From contig NZ_AWGD01000018.1 of assembly GCF_000495795.1 (NCBI RefSeq), positions 1 through 64,000 on the forward strand: a DNA stretch of 64,000 nucleotides. The letters run 5' to 3'. Positions 7,996 to 15,786 of the stretch are shown one piece after another (position 1 is the first letter of the stretch; each line of letters opens with the position of its first letter). The position numbers and the translations under genes were made by a program. The notes under the pieces are model-generated. The model was given only the letters and a program-made list of their open reading frames with translations, was not told the DNA's origin and did not search any database. The DNA comes from Asticcacaulis sp. AC460. GTDB taxonomy: Bacteria > Pseudomonadota > Alphaproteobacteria > Caulobacterales > Caulobacteraceae.

Positions 7996-8125
7996 TTTGG
8001 AGCCGCGAGTGAACGCGAATAAACGCGAATAAGAGAGAGGGCCAATCGGCGTCCAATAAGGTAGAGGCGACAGACCAGATCGAACCTGAAATTCGCGTCT
8101 ATTCGCGTTCATTCTCGGTTCCAAA
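7996..8125. repeat. Large inverted repeat of 'gaacgcgaat' units
   Basis: The arms 7996-8030 and 8091-8125 pair over about 31 of 35 bases around a 60-base loop. Each arm contains a short tandem (gaacgcgaat aaacgcgaat on the left). The element fills the space between the DUF4198 gene and the terminator of the convergent lipoprotein operon. A second element of the same design but different sequence lies at 54381-54504. Confidence 0.85.
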
Positions 8126-8157
8126 CCTTCAAAAGCCACTCTCACCAAAAACAGTAA

Positions 8158-8187
8158 AAGGCCCGCATCCTTCCGGAAGCGGGCCTT
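8158..8187 (-). terminator. Rho-independent terminator of the lipoprotein/DUF4331 operon
   Basis: The 9-bp stem aaggcccgc / gcgggcctt (8158-8166, 8179-8187) is followed on the minus strand by a T-rich tail (complement of aaaaacagtaaaa). It lies 21 bases after the stop codon of the lipoprotein gene at 8209. Confidence 0.85.
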
Positions 8188-8208
8188 CATTGCGTGCTGC
8201 GCGTAGTC

Positions 8209-8454
8209 CTAAAGGTCCGTCGGCTTGGCCGCCGGATCGACGGGCACCACATCCGATGCCGATACCGAAGCCGGGGTCGAGTTGGGATCGGCCTTGAACG
8301 CCGCAGCGAAACCGGCGCCGAACTTGGTGTTGGGATCGGCCGGCGGGGGTGGGGTTACCACCACCGTCGAACCACCGCCGCTGCCGCCCCCGCCGCAGGC
8401 GGCCAGGCCGGCCGCCGCGCCGAGGATCACCGAAAGTATGATCAGTCGTTTCAT
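8209..8454 (-). CDS. Small secreted lipoprotein
   Basis: The 81-residue precursor has a lysine/arginine start (MKRL), a hydrophobic core and a lipobox 'LAAC' at about residues 17-20, so the mature lipoprotein is only about 60 residues. A Gly/Ser-rich tether ('GGGGSGGGS') follows the cysteine, then a PPPP linker and a short acidic/alanine-rich tail. No domain is recognised. It follows the DUF4331 gene by 11 bases on the same strand and is the last gene before a terminator, so it is probably co-transcribed with it. Confidence 0.8.
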   Translation of the reverse strand: MKRLIILSVILGAAAGLAACGGGGSGGGSTVVVTPPPPADPNTKFGAGFAAAFKADPNSTPASVSASDVVPVDPAAKPTDL

Positions 8455-8465
8455 GGCTTAAGTCC

Positions 8466-10061
8466 TCAGTCGTTGGGCGAGCCCGGAATGGGCGTATTCA
8501 AGTAGGGGAAGGCGTTGCCGAGATCGCGGGCCGACAGCGGTGCCCCGTCCGTGAAGGGCACGGTGCCGACCGAGGCCTGGGCCGGGGTGCAAACGCCGAG
8601 ATTGGTCGGGGTGCCGTTGATCGGGATCGGATGGCACAGGGCACCCATCGCGACGCGCAGGGTGATGTCGACCGTGTCGTCACCCGGGCGGCGGCCGTTG
8701 GGATAGCCGGCCAGGTCGTCGCCGGCGACACCCAGGTTCTTCTGGTTGGCGCGAGCCGTGACAGCGACACCGGTGTTGAGGCGCAGCATTTCCGATGGCG
8801 TGACCGTGGCCTGTTGGTTCAGGGTCGGTACGCCGGTCAGGAAGACGGCGACCAAGTCGTTGCGCGGGAAGTTGGTCGGCGCCAGGTCGGCGATATTGGT
8901 GTGCAGGGTGGCATTGACCGCGTCGCGGAACAGCAGGTTGGCGATGGCCGGGAAGGTCGGGTTGGTGACATAGGCGCCGAACTGGGCGTCACCGGACGGC
9001 GACGAAGCGTTGAACTTGTCCTTGTCCGGCAGGCCGATGACCAGTTCGTTGACCAGCGGCATGCTGAGGCGCGACACCTGGGTGTAAGCGCCACCGGAGA
9101 CGGAGGGCTTGTTGTAGGTGGCGTTCGGCGCCAGCAGGCGGGCCTGGGGCAGGCTGGCCGTCGTCCAGCCGCCGATGACGCCGTTACCGGAGCCCTTCAG
9201 GCAAGAGATCGGCACTTCGATGGCCAGGGTGGTGACGTTCTTCTTGCCGTAGAGGTCGTCATTGGAGCGCTTCTGGGTGATGCCGCCGGGGAAGCCGCCG
9301 CCGTCACCGGCGCCGGGTGCGCTGTCGCCTTCGATCGGCACGAAGTTCACCAGGTCGAAGATCGGACCCAGATTGACCGCGAAGGCTTCGGCGCGCTGGC
9401 CGGCGAACACCTTGCCCTGGGCCGAACAGCCCGGGATCGAGGTGGCGTAGATGAACTTGTTGGCATAGGCGCCGTAGTTGGCAATAGTCTTGGTGCCGGC
9501 ATTGTCGAACGGTTTGGCGAAGGTGTTGCCGCCGGCGGTGACATTGCCGACCGCGGCCTTGCTGCCCGTGCGGCGGTCGCCGGTGATTAGGGTCACCGTA
9601 TAGTTTTCGGTATCGGCGCGGGTGGCGTCGGTCGGAGCCTGGCTGATCGGGCCGGCGTCGCGCAGGGCGATCGCATTGGTGGTGCCGCCGATGTTCAGGG
9701 TGATGCCGGTGTCGTTGACCAGCGGCGTGCTGAACTTGAACTGGAAGGTCAGGTCTTCCTTGGCGTCGCCGTTGTTGTCGATATGGATCTCATAGACGGC
9801 GTCCGGGTCCATGGTGAAGTAGTTGGGACCGCCGCCCGGTTCCTGCAGCGGCTGATAATTGGCCAGGATGGTGACATAGTCCTCGCGGCCCGGTTCGTAG
9901 CTGCGGAACATGTAGAAGTCGGTCGCGTCGACCTTGGGCGACTTGGTGATGCCCGGCGCCTCGCGGTGGCTGGAGGCCATGGCCGGCATTAATGCCGCCG
10001 TCAGGCTGAGAATGCTGGCTGTGGTGAGAATGGCGATGCCACGACGTTTCAGACTTATCAC
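8466..10061 (-). CDS. DUF4331 family secreted protein
   Basis: The 531-residue protein has a signal peptide ('AILTTASILSLTAALMPAMA'), after which the mature part opens with 'SSHREAPGITKSPKVDATDF'. The SHREAP motif is diagnostic of DUF4331. The domain runs nearly the full length and contains acidic loops ('HIDNNGDAKEDLTFQFKF') and a C-terminal 'YPNGRRPGDDTVDITLR'. Two cysteine-containing segments may form disulphides in the periplasm. The function of the family is unknown. The start is a GTG at 10059-10061, placed 6 bases after a strong AGGAGGG ribosome-binding site; the frame stays open upstream but the codon use there is unlike protein. It sits between the one-TM protein gene upstream and the small lipoprotein gene downstream, all on the minus strand. 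Confidence 0.9.
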   Translation of the reverse strand: MISLKRRGIAILTTASILSLTAALMPAMASSHREAPGITKSPKVDATDFYMFRSYEPGREDYVTILANYQPLQEPGGGPNYFTMDPDAVYEIHIDNNGDAKEDLTFQFKFSTPLVNDTGITLNIGGTTNAIALRDAGPISQAPTDATRADTENYTVTLITGDRRTGSKAAVGNVTAGGNTFAKPFDNAGTKTIANYGAYANKFIYATSIPGCSAQGKVFAGQRAEAFAVNLGPIFDLVNFVPIEGDSAPGAGDGGGFPGGITQKRSNDDLYGKKNVTTLAIEVPISCLKGSGNGVIGGWTTASLPQARLLAPNATYNKPSVSGGAYTQVSRLSMPLVNELVIGLPDKDKFNASSPSGDAQFGAYVTNPTFPAIANLLFRDAVNATLHTNIADLAPTNFPRNDLVAVFLTGVPTLNQQATVTPSEMLRLNTGVAVTARANQKNLGVAGDDLAGYPNGRRPGDDTVDITLRVAMGALCHPIPINGTPTNLGVCTPAQASVGTVPFTDGAPLSARDLGNAFPYLNTPIPGSPND

Positions 10062-10120
10062 GAAAACCCTCCTGATCGCTGTGCGATCCACTGTGTGTGT
10101 CTTGTTGGCCCTGTCCGGAA

Positions 10121-10936
10121 TTACGGGGTGGTCGGACTTCCGGATGCGAGGGTGAGAAAATAATTGCCGTCGATGCCTGCCGCGTCCGGCGCGATCAGGT
10201 CGCCCCAGCGCCATTCGCCCGATCCGATGGCCAGGACGGCGGTGGTGCCGTTGTCGGGCACGAAGAACAGGACCGGCCCGCGCTGGGCCTGGTCCAGGCA
10301 AGGCTGGGGCGCGGACGAGACCGCCTTGATCAGCAGGGCGCGCAACAGGGCCTTGCCACCGGTGTGGGTGTCGTCGGGCCAGCCGCCGTCCCACAACATG
10401 ACGGCATTGGCCACCGAGCGCTGGTCGTTCGGCAGTCCGGCCAGGCCTTGGCTGACAGCGGGGCTGGTGGCGAAACCGGTGGCCAACAGGGCGGTCAGGT
10501 TGCAGGCCTGGCCGGGTTCACCGGAGGAGGTCGGCATCTGGAAGGCGGCCAGGGCGGTTATGTCTGCGGTGGAGAGCGGCGAGGCTTCGGCCGCGGCGGC
10601 AACGTCGTCGGGGGGGGTAACCTCGCTGTCGGCTGTGGCTTGGGGCGCTTCAGCGGGTTCCGCTGCCTTGGCATCGGCGACGGTTTTGGTTTTTTTGGCC
10701 GGTGGCGGGGAAGCTGCGGCGGTTTTTGACGTTTGGGGCTGGGACACGCCGTCGACCAGGCTGAGGGTCACGGTCGTGCCGTAGGCGCCGGCATGGGCCG
10801 TGCTGTTCGGGCGGATATCGATGCAGATGAGGGCGAAAAACAGAAGGTGGGCGGCCGTGACGGCGCAAGCGACCGTGGCCTGTCGCGCCAATCTTTTCCG
10901 CCTTACCGGCGAAGACAACCATCCCAAGTCCGTCAT
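10121..10936 (-). CDS. One-TM proline-rich envelope protein (TonB-like layout)
   Basis: The 271-residue protein has a basic N-terminus (SPVRRKRLARQ), one membrane helix at about residues 20-38 ('VTAAHLLFFALICIDIRP') and an Ala/Pro/Lys-rich linker (about 60-120, 'SPPPAKKTKTVADAKAAEP'). A globular C-terminal domain with two cysteines follows, ending near 'IGSGEWRWGDLIAPDAAG'. The layout resembles TonB or TolA, but the C-terminal domain does not read as a TonB fold and no YP motif is seen. I do not recognise the family. ATG 10936 is preferred to one 14 codons upstream. The gene lies 59 bases upstream of the DUF4331 gene on the same strand, so a shared envelope role is possible. Confidence 0.75.
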   Translation of the reverse strand: MTDLGWLSSPVRRKRLARQATVACAVTAAHLLFFALICIDIRPNSTAHAGAYGTTVTLSLVDGVSQPQTSKTAAASPPPAKKTKTVADAKAAEPAEAPQATADSEVTPPDDVAAAAEASPLSTADITALAAFQMPTSSGEPGQACNLTALLATGFATSPAVSQGLAGLPNDQRSVANAVMLWDGGWPDDTHTGGKALLRALLIKAVSSAPQPCLDQAQRGPVLFFVPDNGTTAVLAIGSGEWRWGDLIAPDAAGIDGNYFLTLASGSPTTP

Positions 10937-11020
10937 GCGCGCACCACCTGTTGCCGGTACTACGTGGCAAGATGGCAAACAGATGCACGCACCAGATGCG
11001 GATCAGACCCACGTCGCGTG

Positions 11021-11599
11021 TCAGGGGGCTATACAACGCATCGTATCGTCGGCGGCGCGGCGGGCTTCGTCGTTCTGGTGCGGTCCGGGCGGGATTTTGG
11101 CCACGACGCAGGGCGTTGCCTGAAGCGATGCGACAATTAAATAGGATGTCCACCGCTCGGGCGTTTCGGCCTTTTCAACAACCTTGTAACGCACGATCAG
11201 GGCGTCCGGTGACGCGCCGGGTTCGCCGCGCCATTCGATCTGCTCTCCGAGAGCGCTGAAACCTCCGCTGCCATATTCGGGCAGTCTGAGGCTATGCGAC
11301 CGATCCTTGGGTGGTTGGATCGCCAGGTTCTCGCGGCCATCGGCTTCGATTTTCTGGACAGCAAAGCCATCGACGCCGGGGCAGTCCGAGGCTCGGTAAC
11401 CGGCTTCGTCCGGCTTCGACAGGGTGGTTGTGCAGTCGGTCAGCGAGGTGTAGCGCGACTGGCGGCCGGCAGGTTCTGCAGATTGCACCGGGGCAGGCGA
11501 GTTTGCGGTGGATGAGTCGGTTGCCGGCGTGTCTGCGGCCGGCGGTGTGCAGGTGGCGGCGAGGATCAGCGTCGGAATTGTCAGGACTATAGCTTTCAC
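11021..11599 (-). CDS. Hypothetical lipoprotein
   Basis: The 192-residue precursor begins with a short hydrophobic signal and a lipobox-like 'LAATC' (about residues 13-17), followed by a long Thr/Ala/Pro/Ser-rich tether. The folded part begins near residue 50 ('RYTSLTDCTTTL') and carries five more cysteines, enough for two disulphides. No known domain is recognised. It is the last intact gene before the decayed island at 11600-13084 and is transcribed towards the one-TM protein gene, 84 bases away. Confidence 0.75.
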   Translation of the reverse strand: MKAIVLTIPTLILAATCTPPAADTPATDSSTANSPAPVQSAEPAGRQSRYTSLTDCTTTLSKPDEAGYRASDCPGVDGFAVQKIEADGRENLAIQPPKDRSHSLRLPEYGSGGFSALGEQIEWRGEPGASPDALIVRYKVVEKAETPERWTSYLIVASLQATPCVVAKIPPGPHQNDEARRAADDTMRCIAP

Positions 11600-11683
11600 G
11601 TCAGTCTTCCGCTGCGGTTGTTTTGTCTCAGCCTCACGAAACGTGCGTTAGGAAGCAATGGGGTTGAATAGAAAGGCGTGCAT

Positions 11684-12069
11684 TGGAATATACGGAAGTC
11701 CGCAGCCACACTAAACGCCAGCAACCTTTGGTTGTTTCGAGTCAACCGGCTGGGGCGCACCTTCACGGCACAGATCGAAGCGCTACAAAAAATGAGCGGT
11801 GGCGGCAGGCAACTGGTCGAGGTCAAACACACCCACATCGATGCAAGGAACAGTAAGAATGTCATCGCGGATACCGTCACGACCGGGGGAGAGGAACGAC
11901 CTCAAAACCATGGTTACCCCTTGCACAAGGCTTGGAATATCAGCCGGGTGCACCTATGGTCCGCGCCAATGGGCGATACCGGCATGGTATCTACACCAAG
12001 GAATGTCAGGACGATTTGCGGCGGATCAGGGAGATAATGCGCCAGTTCAACGAGTTCGGACCATAGGGG
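11684..12069 (+). pseudogene. Remnant of phage-type 'HGGAP' cargo genes, frameshifted
   Basis: Two protein fragments appear in different frames. The first (about 11690-11900) reads 'RTFTAQIEALQKMSGGGRQ' then 'VEVKHTHIDARNSKNV', matching my memory of the C-terminal half of a small protein often found in alphaproteobacterial prophages and islands. The second, in another frame (about 11949-12069, stop TAG 12067-12069), reads 'GAPMVRANGRYRHGIYTKEC' followed by 'QDDLRRIREIMRQFNEFGP'. This is the end of the companion protein normally containing CxxMHGG...GAPxGNxNxxxHGLYT. The cysteine/MHGG part between them is missing. Both genes are therefore truncated and probably fused by deletion. Family assignments are from memory and not searched. 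Confidence 0.6.
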
Positions 12070-12199
12070 CGGGGGGAGAATCTCTAGGTGAAAGATGTGG
12101 CGAACCAGCTCTGACATTATGCTCGAACGCTAACACAGATTTTCCGCGCGTGCGCGCACGGAGGTATGCAGAGCCCCGGCGGCGTATGGGGGTAGGTCT

Positions 12200-12667
12200 T
12201 CAGCACCTCTTAACTTCAACGGCATCGCCGCTCAGGCGGACCTCGGCTTGGGTCCAACAATCACTCCATTCCGTTCCCAAGACGGCGCCACAATTGCAAG
12301 CACGATTTTCACCGTCGAGGCCGTCCGACCCGCAGCAGCCATTGTCGAACCCGCAGCTTTGGATTTGATCTCGAATGACATCGTCAGGATGCATCGAAAT
12401 TGCCCCGGACCGCGAGTAAACTTTCAGTCCTTCAGATTTGCCGTCGCCAAAATAGATCGGCGCTGTGCTATTCATGTTCCATCGAACGATGGTCCCGCGT
12501 TGAACAGGGGATTGACCGTCAACGACATCGGGATCGAAAGCGGAGAATTCAGACCATTCCACAGGTCCTGTGAGCGTCGCGCCACACGAGGCACAAGTCA
12601 GATACACGCTCCCAATGTCTTTATCGCTCACAATGTCATCCTTATTCAGTCTGGGACCTTCAACCAA
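12200..12667 (-). CDS. Hypothetical cysteine-rich protein
   Basis: The 155-residue product has paired cysteines that look like zinc-ribbon knuckles: 'LTCASCGATL' near residue 25 and 'ACNCGAVLG' near residue 125, plus a central 'CGFDNGCCG'. No family is recognised. The start is TTG 12665-12667, which is preceded by a good ribosome-binding site (GAGGGGGAC). The codon usage is more AT-rich than in neighbouring chromosomal genes, in keeping with the island. The upstream small frame (12683-12880) is in the same phase and separated only by one TGA and five codons, so this could be the downstream part of a larger gene broken by a nonsense mutation. Confidence 0.65.
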   Translation of the reverse strand: MVEGPRLNKDDIVSDKDIGSVYLTCASCGATLTGPVEWSEFSAFDPDVVDGQSPVQRGTIVRWNMNSTAPIYFGDGKSEGLKVYSRSGAISMHPDDVIRDQIQSCGFDNGCCGSDGLDGENRACNCGAVLGTEWSDCWTQAEVRLSGDAVEVKRC

Positions 12668-12682
12668 ATTGTCCCCCTCGCG

Positions 12683-12880
12683 TCAAAAGCAGAATTGTAG
12701 CTCCGGCTGTGGTGATTGGATAATCTTCGCCCGAAGCGGAAGTGGTTCGTACGCATTTAAGCTTATGCCGCCATAAAAATTGTCGCAATCGTAGCGGCCG
12801 TAAAGAAACTGCGTCGATGTGTGGCCGCTTGAACCAGAGGGAATAACATTAATATGTGAGCGTGCACGGAGGGGCGCCAT
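12683..12880 (-). CDS. Small hypothetical protein, possibly 5' part of the next gene
   Basis: The 65-residue frame reads like protein ('INVIPSGSSGHTSTQFLYGR', 'YDCDNFYGGISLNAYEPLPL') but has no recognised domain and no obvious ribosome-binding site before its ATG. It ends in TGA at 12683-12685. The same phase then continues without another stop into the gene at 12200-12667. Either two small genes are adjacent or one gene of about 226 codons carries a nonsense codon. Confidence 0.4.
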   Translation of the reverse strand: MAPLRARSHINVIPSGSSGHTSTQFLYGRYDCDNFYGGISLNAYEPLPLRAKIIQSPQPELQFCF

Positions 12881-13084
12881 GTACGATTCATTTCATTTTA
12901 CCGCTGAAAAGTTGAGCTCAGGTCCGCAAGCAAACCTTGCAAACCTTCCAAGCAGTTGGAGGCGCCAGAAGACGAGTTTTCATCAAAGTAATTTGCCGTG
13001 GTGTCTATTTGGTGTCTGGCGTCTTAATGAAACGCACGCAACACCACTGGCGCAACGCAAAGCATTGAATGTATTGGCAAAAAT
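12881..13084. other. Island edge next to tRNA-Thr, no convincing gene
   Basis: This AT-richer stretch lies against the 3' end of the tRNA gene. It contains a short direct repeat (ggtgtct at 13000-13006 and 13011-13017, period 11) of the kind seen near integrase binding sites. An ATG at 12879 with a GGAGGGG in front opens a 74-codon plus-strand frame, but it runs into the tRNA and has no protein-like pattern. No integrase gene remains. Confidence 0.5.
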
Positions 13085-13160
13085 GGTGCCGCTTAGGTGA
13101 CTCGAACACCTGACCCCCTCATTACGAATGAGGTGCTCTACCGGCTGAGCTAAAGCGGCC
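13085..13160 (-). tRNA. tRNA-Thr (anticodon CGT)
   Basis: The minus-strand sequence folds as a cloverleaf. The acceptor arm is GCCGCTT/AAGCGGC with an encoded CCA end at 13085-13087, the D-arm is 'agctcagccggtagagc', the anticodon stem is CCTCA/TGAGG with loop TTCGTAA, and the T-arm is 'ggtgttcgagtcacc'. Anticodon CGT (13125-13127) reads ACG, so the amino acid is threonine. Its 3' end faces the decayed island, the usual side for integration. Confidence 0.96.
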
Positions 13161-13263
13161 CGGATCCAGGCAGGGCGAGCAAATCAGCCCCGCTAGGCAG
13201 GCCGGTGTCTTTACACAGATCGCCATAGCTTGCCAAGCGGTTTGTCACCGCGATCCGCAAGAT

Positions 13264-14808
13264 TTACTTCTTCGGCGGCCTGGCGCGCGCGCGGGCCGGC
13301 TTCGGCTTTGCGCCGTCCGAAGGTTCGTCCAGGTCCTGGCCGGTGATCGCCGCGTCGTACTGGCCGACATCGTCAGGCATATGACTGGGGTCGGGTCGCG
13401 CCGAGCCGCGCGCCGGGCCCTTGATGAAGGGCATGGACGGCACGTAGCGCGTCGGCATGTCCGGAATCTCCGGCAGGCCCTTGTCGCCGCGTTCATAGCG
13501 CGGATGCGACAAAGCCGCCGTCTCGGCAAAGTTCAGGATGACGCCGCTCCAGTCGGCCGCCGAATAGGTAAAGGCATTGCCTTCCGCATCCAGGTCGGAC
13601 CAGTCGGCTTCGCCGCGGGCGCCGGCCGCCTTGGCGATCCACACCCGCGCCGTGTCGTAGTCGCCCAGGCCTTGCGCGCCGCGGGCAATGACGCCGCAGA
13701 TGCGCTTGGTCAGGTTGGCTTCGGCGCTGTCGTCCTCCAGCGCGGCCAGCGCGGCAGCAATCTCAGTCTTGGTATTGGTCAGCAGGGCGCGTTCGACCTG
13801 CAGCAGCCGGCTCTCGCGGTGCTTGGGGTTGCGGTCGATCAGGCCCTGAAGCCGGCGGGCGCGTTCCTTCGGCGTCTCGTCCGAGACCAGGTCGCGATAG
13901 GCCAGCCACACCGCCGGGTGCGGGCGGGCGGCCCAGGCGGCTTCCAGCACGTCTTCGGCGCGGCCGGGCTTGTTGGCCTTGGCCAGCAGGCGCGCGGCGA
14001 TGATGGCCGCCGGGGTGAACTGGGGCTGCAGCTTGGCGGCGCGCTGGGCATAGTCGAGCGCCTGATCGCGCATCTGGGCGTCGTCGGAGGCTTCCAGGCG
14101 CGCGGCCGAGGCCGCCATCAGCGACGCCTTGGCGCGTTCCGAGAAGATCGGAGAGATCAGCTTCCGCGTCAAAGCGCCTTCGATCAGGTCGAGGGCTTCG
14201 GCCCACTCGCCGGCTTCCAGGCGGGCGGCGAACAGGGTCTCGAAGGCCCACATGGATGGACGCGGCTGGTTATAGGCCTCGCCGGCCAGCTTGACGGCCT
14301 CGGCCTTATCGCCCTGGCGCGCGGCCAGTTGCATCAGGCCGCGCAGGCCGGCCAGCTTCAGTTCCGGCACGCTGACCATGGCCGAATAGGCGGTCCGGGT
14401 GGCGACGGTGTCGCCGGATTCTTCGGCCGCCATGGCGCTCAGGATCCGCACGAGGACGGAGTTGTCGCTGAGGTCCAGCGCCTTGACGGCGTGGCGGCGG
14501 GCTTCGGAGCCATCGCCGACGGCGACCGCCATGAAGCCGCGGGTCAGGGCGTCGTCACCCTGGCGGCGGCGCTGGTCGGCGCGGGCGCGTTCGGCGCGCT
14601 GGGGCGAGCGCGCCAGCCACAGGGCCAGGTTCCAGAAGGCGACGGCGCAGAAGGCCATGATGCCGATGATGATCACCGCCGCGGTCGCCGGAATGTCGAT
14701 GCGGTAGTTCATCCAGCTCAGTGACGCCAGGCCGGGATCGCCGACCAGGCCGATGGCCAGGACGATCAGGGTGGTGATGGCCAGAAGGATCAGAAGCGAA
14801 CGGATCAC
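13264..14808 (-). CDS. HemY-like tetratricopeptide membrane protein
   Basis: The 514-residue protein has two N-terminal membrane helices (about 3-22 and 37-60, separated by 'SWMNYRIDIPATA'), then an alpha-helical TPR region in which 'RAKASLMAASAARLEAS' and 'RAEDVLEAAWAARPHPAVW' are clear helical hairpins. A disordered Pro/Lys/Arg-rich tail ends in 'ARARARPPKK'. This matches the HemY N-terminal/COG3898 family, encoded with haem genes but without known enzyme activity (it is not protoporphyrinogen oxidase). The start is GTG 14806-14808, overlapping the stop of the preceding gene by 3 bases; an upstream frame extension is proline/arginine-rich noise. It ends the hemC-hemD-mitofilin-like-hemY operon. 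Confidence 0.88.
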   Translation of the reverse strand: MIRSLLILLAITTLIVLAIGLVGDPGLASLSWMNYRIDIPATAAVIIIGIMAFCAVAFWNLALWLARSPQRAERARADQRRRQGDDALTRGFMAVAVGDGSEARRHAVKALDLSDNSVLVRILSAMAAEESGDTVATRTAYSAMVSVPELKLAGLRGLMQLAARQGDKAEAVKLAGEAYNQPRPSMWAFETLFAARLEAGEWAEALDLIEGALTRKLISPIFSERAKASLMAASAARLEASDDAQMRDQALDYAQRAAKLQPQFTPAAIIAARLLAKANKPGRAEDVLEAAWAARPHPAVWLAYRDLVSDETPKERARRLQGLIDRNPKHRESRLLQVERALLTNTKTEIAAALAALEDDSAEANLTKRICGVIARGAQGLGDYDTARVWIAKAAGARGEADWSDLDAEGNAFTYSAADWSGVILNFAETAALSHPRYERGDKGLPEIPDMPTRYVPSMPFIKGPARGSARPDPSHMPDDVGQYDAAITGQDLDEPSDGAKPKPARARARPPKK

Positions 14809-15772
14809 AGGACGCCTCCGGCTTCGCCTGAGGCTTGGACCGGGGCTTCGGCGCTCTGGCTGAGGCGGGCGAGGGCGGCTTCGGTCAGGCGGTGGGTGGC
14901 GTCGTCCACGCTGATCCGGGCCTGGGCCTTGTCCAGCCACGGCTTCAGCGCCGCCTGGGCCGGGGCGGGGAGGCGGTTCAGGAAGCTGACGGCGCCGCGC
15001 AGGTCGCCGGCGTTCAGCCGGGTTTCGGCGCTGTGCAGCAGGCCATCGGGGCTGGCGCCGTCGCTGCCGTCGGTGCGGCGGACCGAGATGTTCAGCATCT
15101 GGCCCAGGCGTTCCAGGATGCCATTCTTGTTGGCCCCCGATGCGGCGGCGATATGGGCCTTGGCGGCGTATTGCGGGAACTCGACGGCCAGGGAGACCTC
15201 GCTGGCCACGCCCTTTTCGGCATGGGGGCGCAGCAGGGCGATCAGGGCCGGATCGTCGACGCTGGCCTGGACGGTGGCCAGTTGCGCCAGGAAGGGGCCG
15301 TCGCCCTGGGACGCCTGTTGCAGGGCGGCGGCAGCGTTGGCGGCGGCGGCGGCGCGGGCCAGGAGGCGCTGGTTGGCTTCGATGCGGTCGAGGCGGGCGG
15401 TGATCTGGCTCAGGGCGTTGGGGTCGGCATAGACGGGGGCGCCGGGTGCCGCTGGATTGACGGTGGCGCCCTGGCCCTGCTGCAGGGCCGCGATCTGCGC
15501 GCGCAGGGCGGCGATCTCGGCGTCCTTGTCGATGACGGGTGCGGTGGCGGCCGTAGCGGGCGCCGGCTGGCTGGCCGCCAGGCGGGTGGCGCCGGCGGCG
15601 TCCGCTGGCTGCTCCAGATAAAGGCGCCGATGATGCCGACCAGCATCAGAACGAAGGGCACGGCGAACAGGATGGCGATCCGCGTCACCTTGGCGGCCTC
15701 GCGCCGGTGCTCGCGCAGGGCGGCGTCTTCGGCGTCGTACTCAGCCGTCAGCGGATCGTTGGGGGTGTTCAT
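14805..15772 (-). pseudogene. Mitofilin-like (COG4223) protein with a frameshift
   Basis: The N-terminal part (from ATG 15772) reads 'MNTPNDPLTAEYDAEDAALR', a basic segment and one membrane helix ('AILFAVPFVLMLVGIIGAFI'), then at about nt 15595-15612 the frame turns into proline/arginine-rich noise. Shifted by one base, the protein continues sensibly: 'ATRLAASQPAPATAATAPVI', 'DKDAEIAALRAQIAALQQGQ' (coiled coil), 'NALSQITARLDRIEANQ', and on to the C-terminus ('AALKPWLDKAQARISVDDA') at 14805. Restoring one G in 'ccagcggac' would give one protein of about 322 residues. Such one-TM coiled-coil proteins regularly sit between hemD and hemY in alphaproteobacteria. A sequencing error is as likely as a true mutation, since the rest is intact. 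Confidence 0.8.
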
Positions 15773-15786
15773 CCTGGGTATCCTGT

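Noticed and set aside
8631-9590. Long plus-strand frame opposite the DUF4331 gene
   Set aside because: It lies wholly antisense to a gene with a clear family, signal peptide and ribosome-binding site; its translation is a Gly/Val/Asp-rich shadow.
12879-13100. Plus-strand 74-codon frame with GGAGGGG in front
   Set aside because: It runs into the tRNA-Thr gene and has no protein-like pattern.
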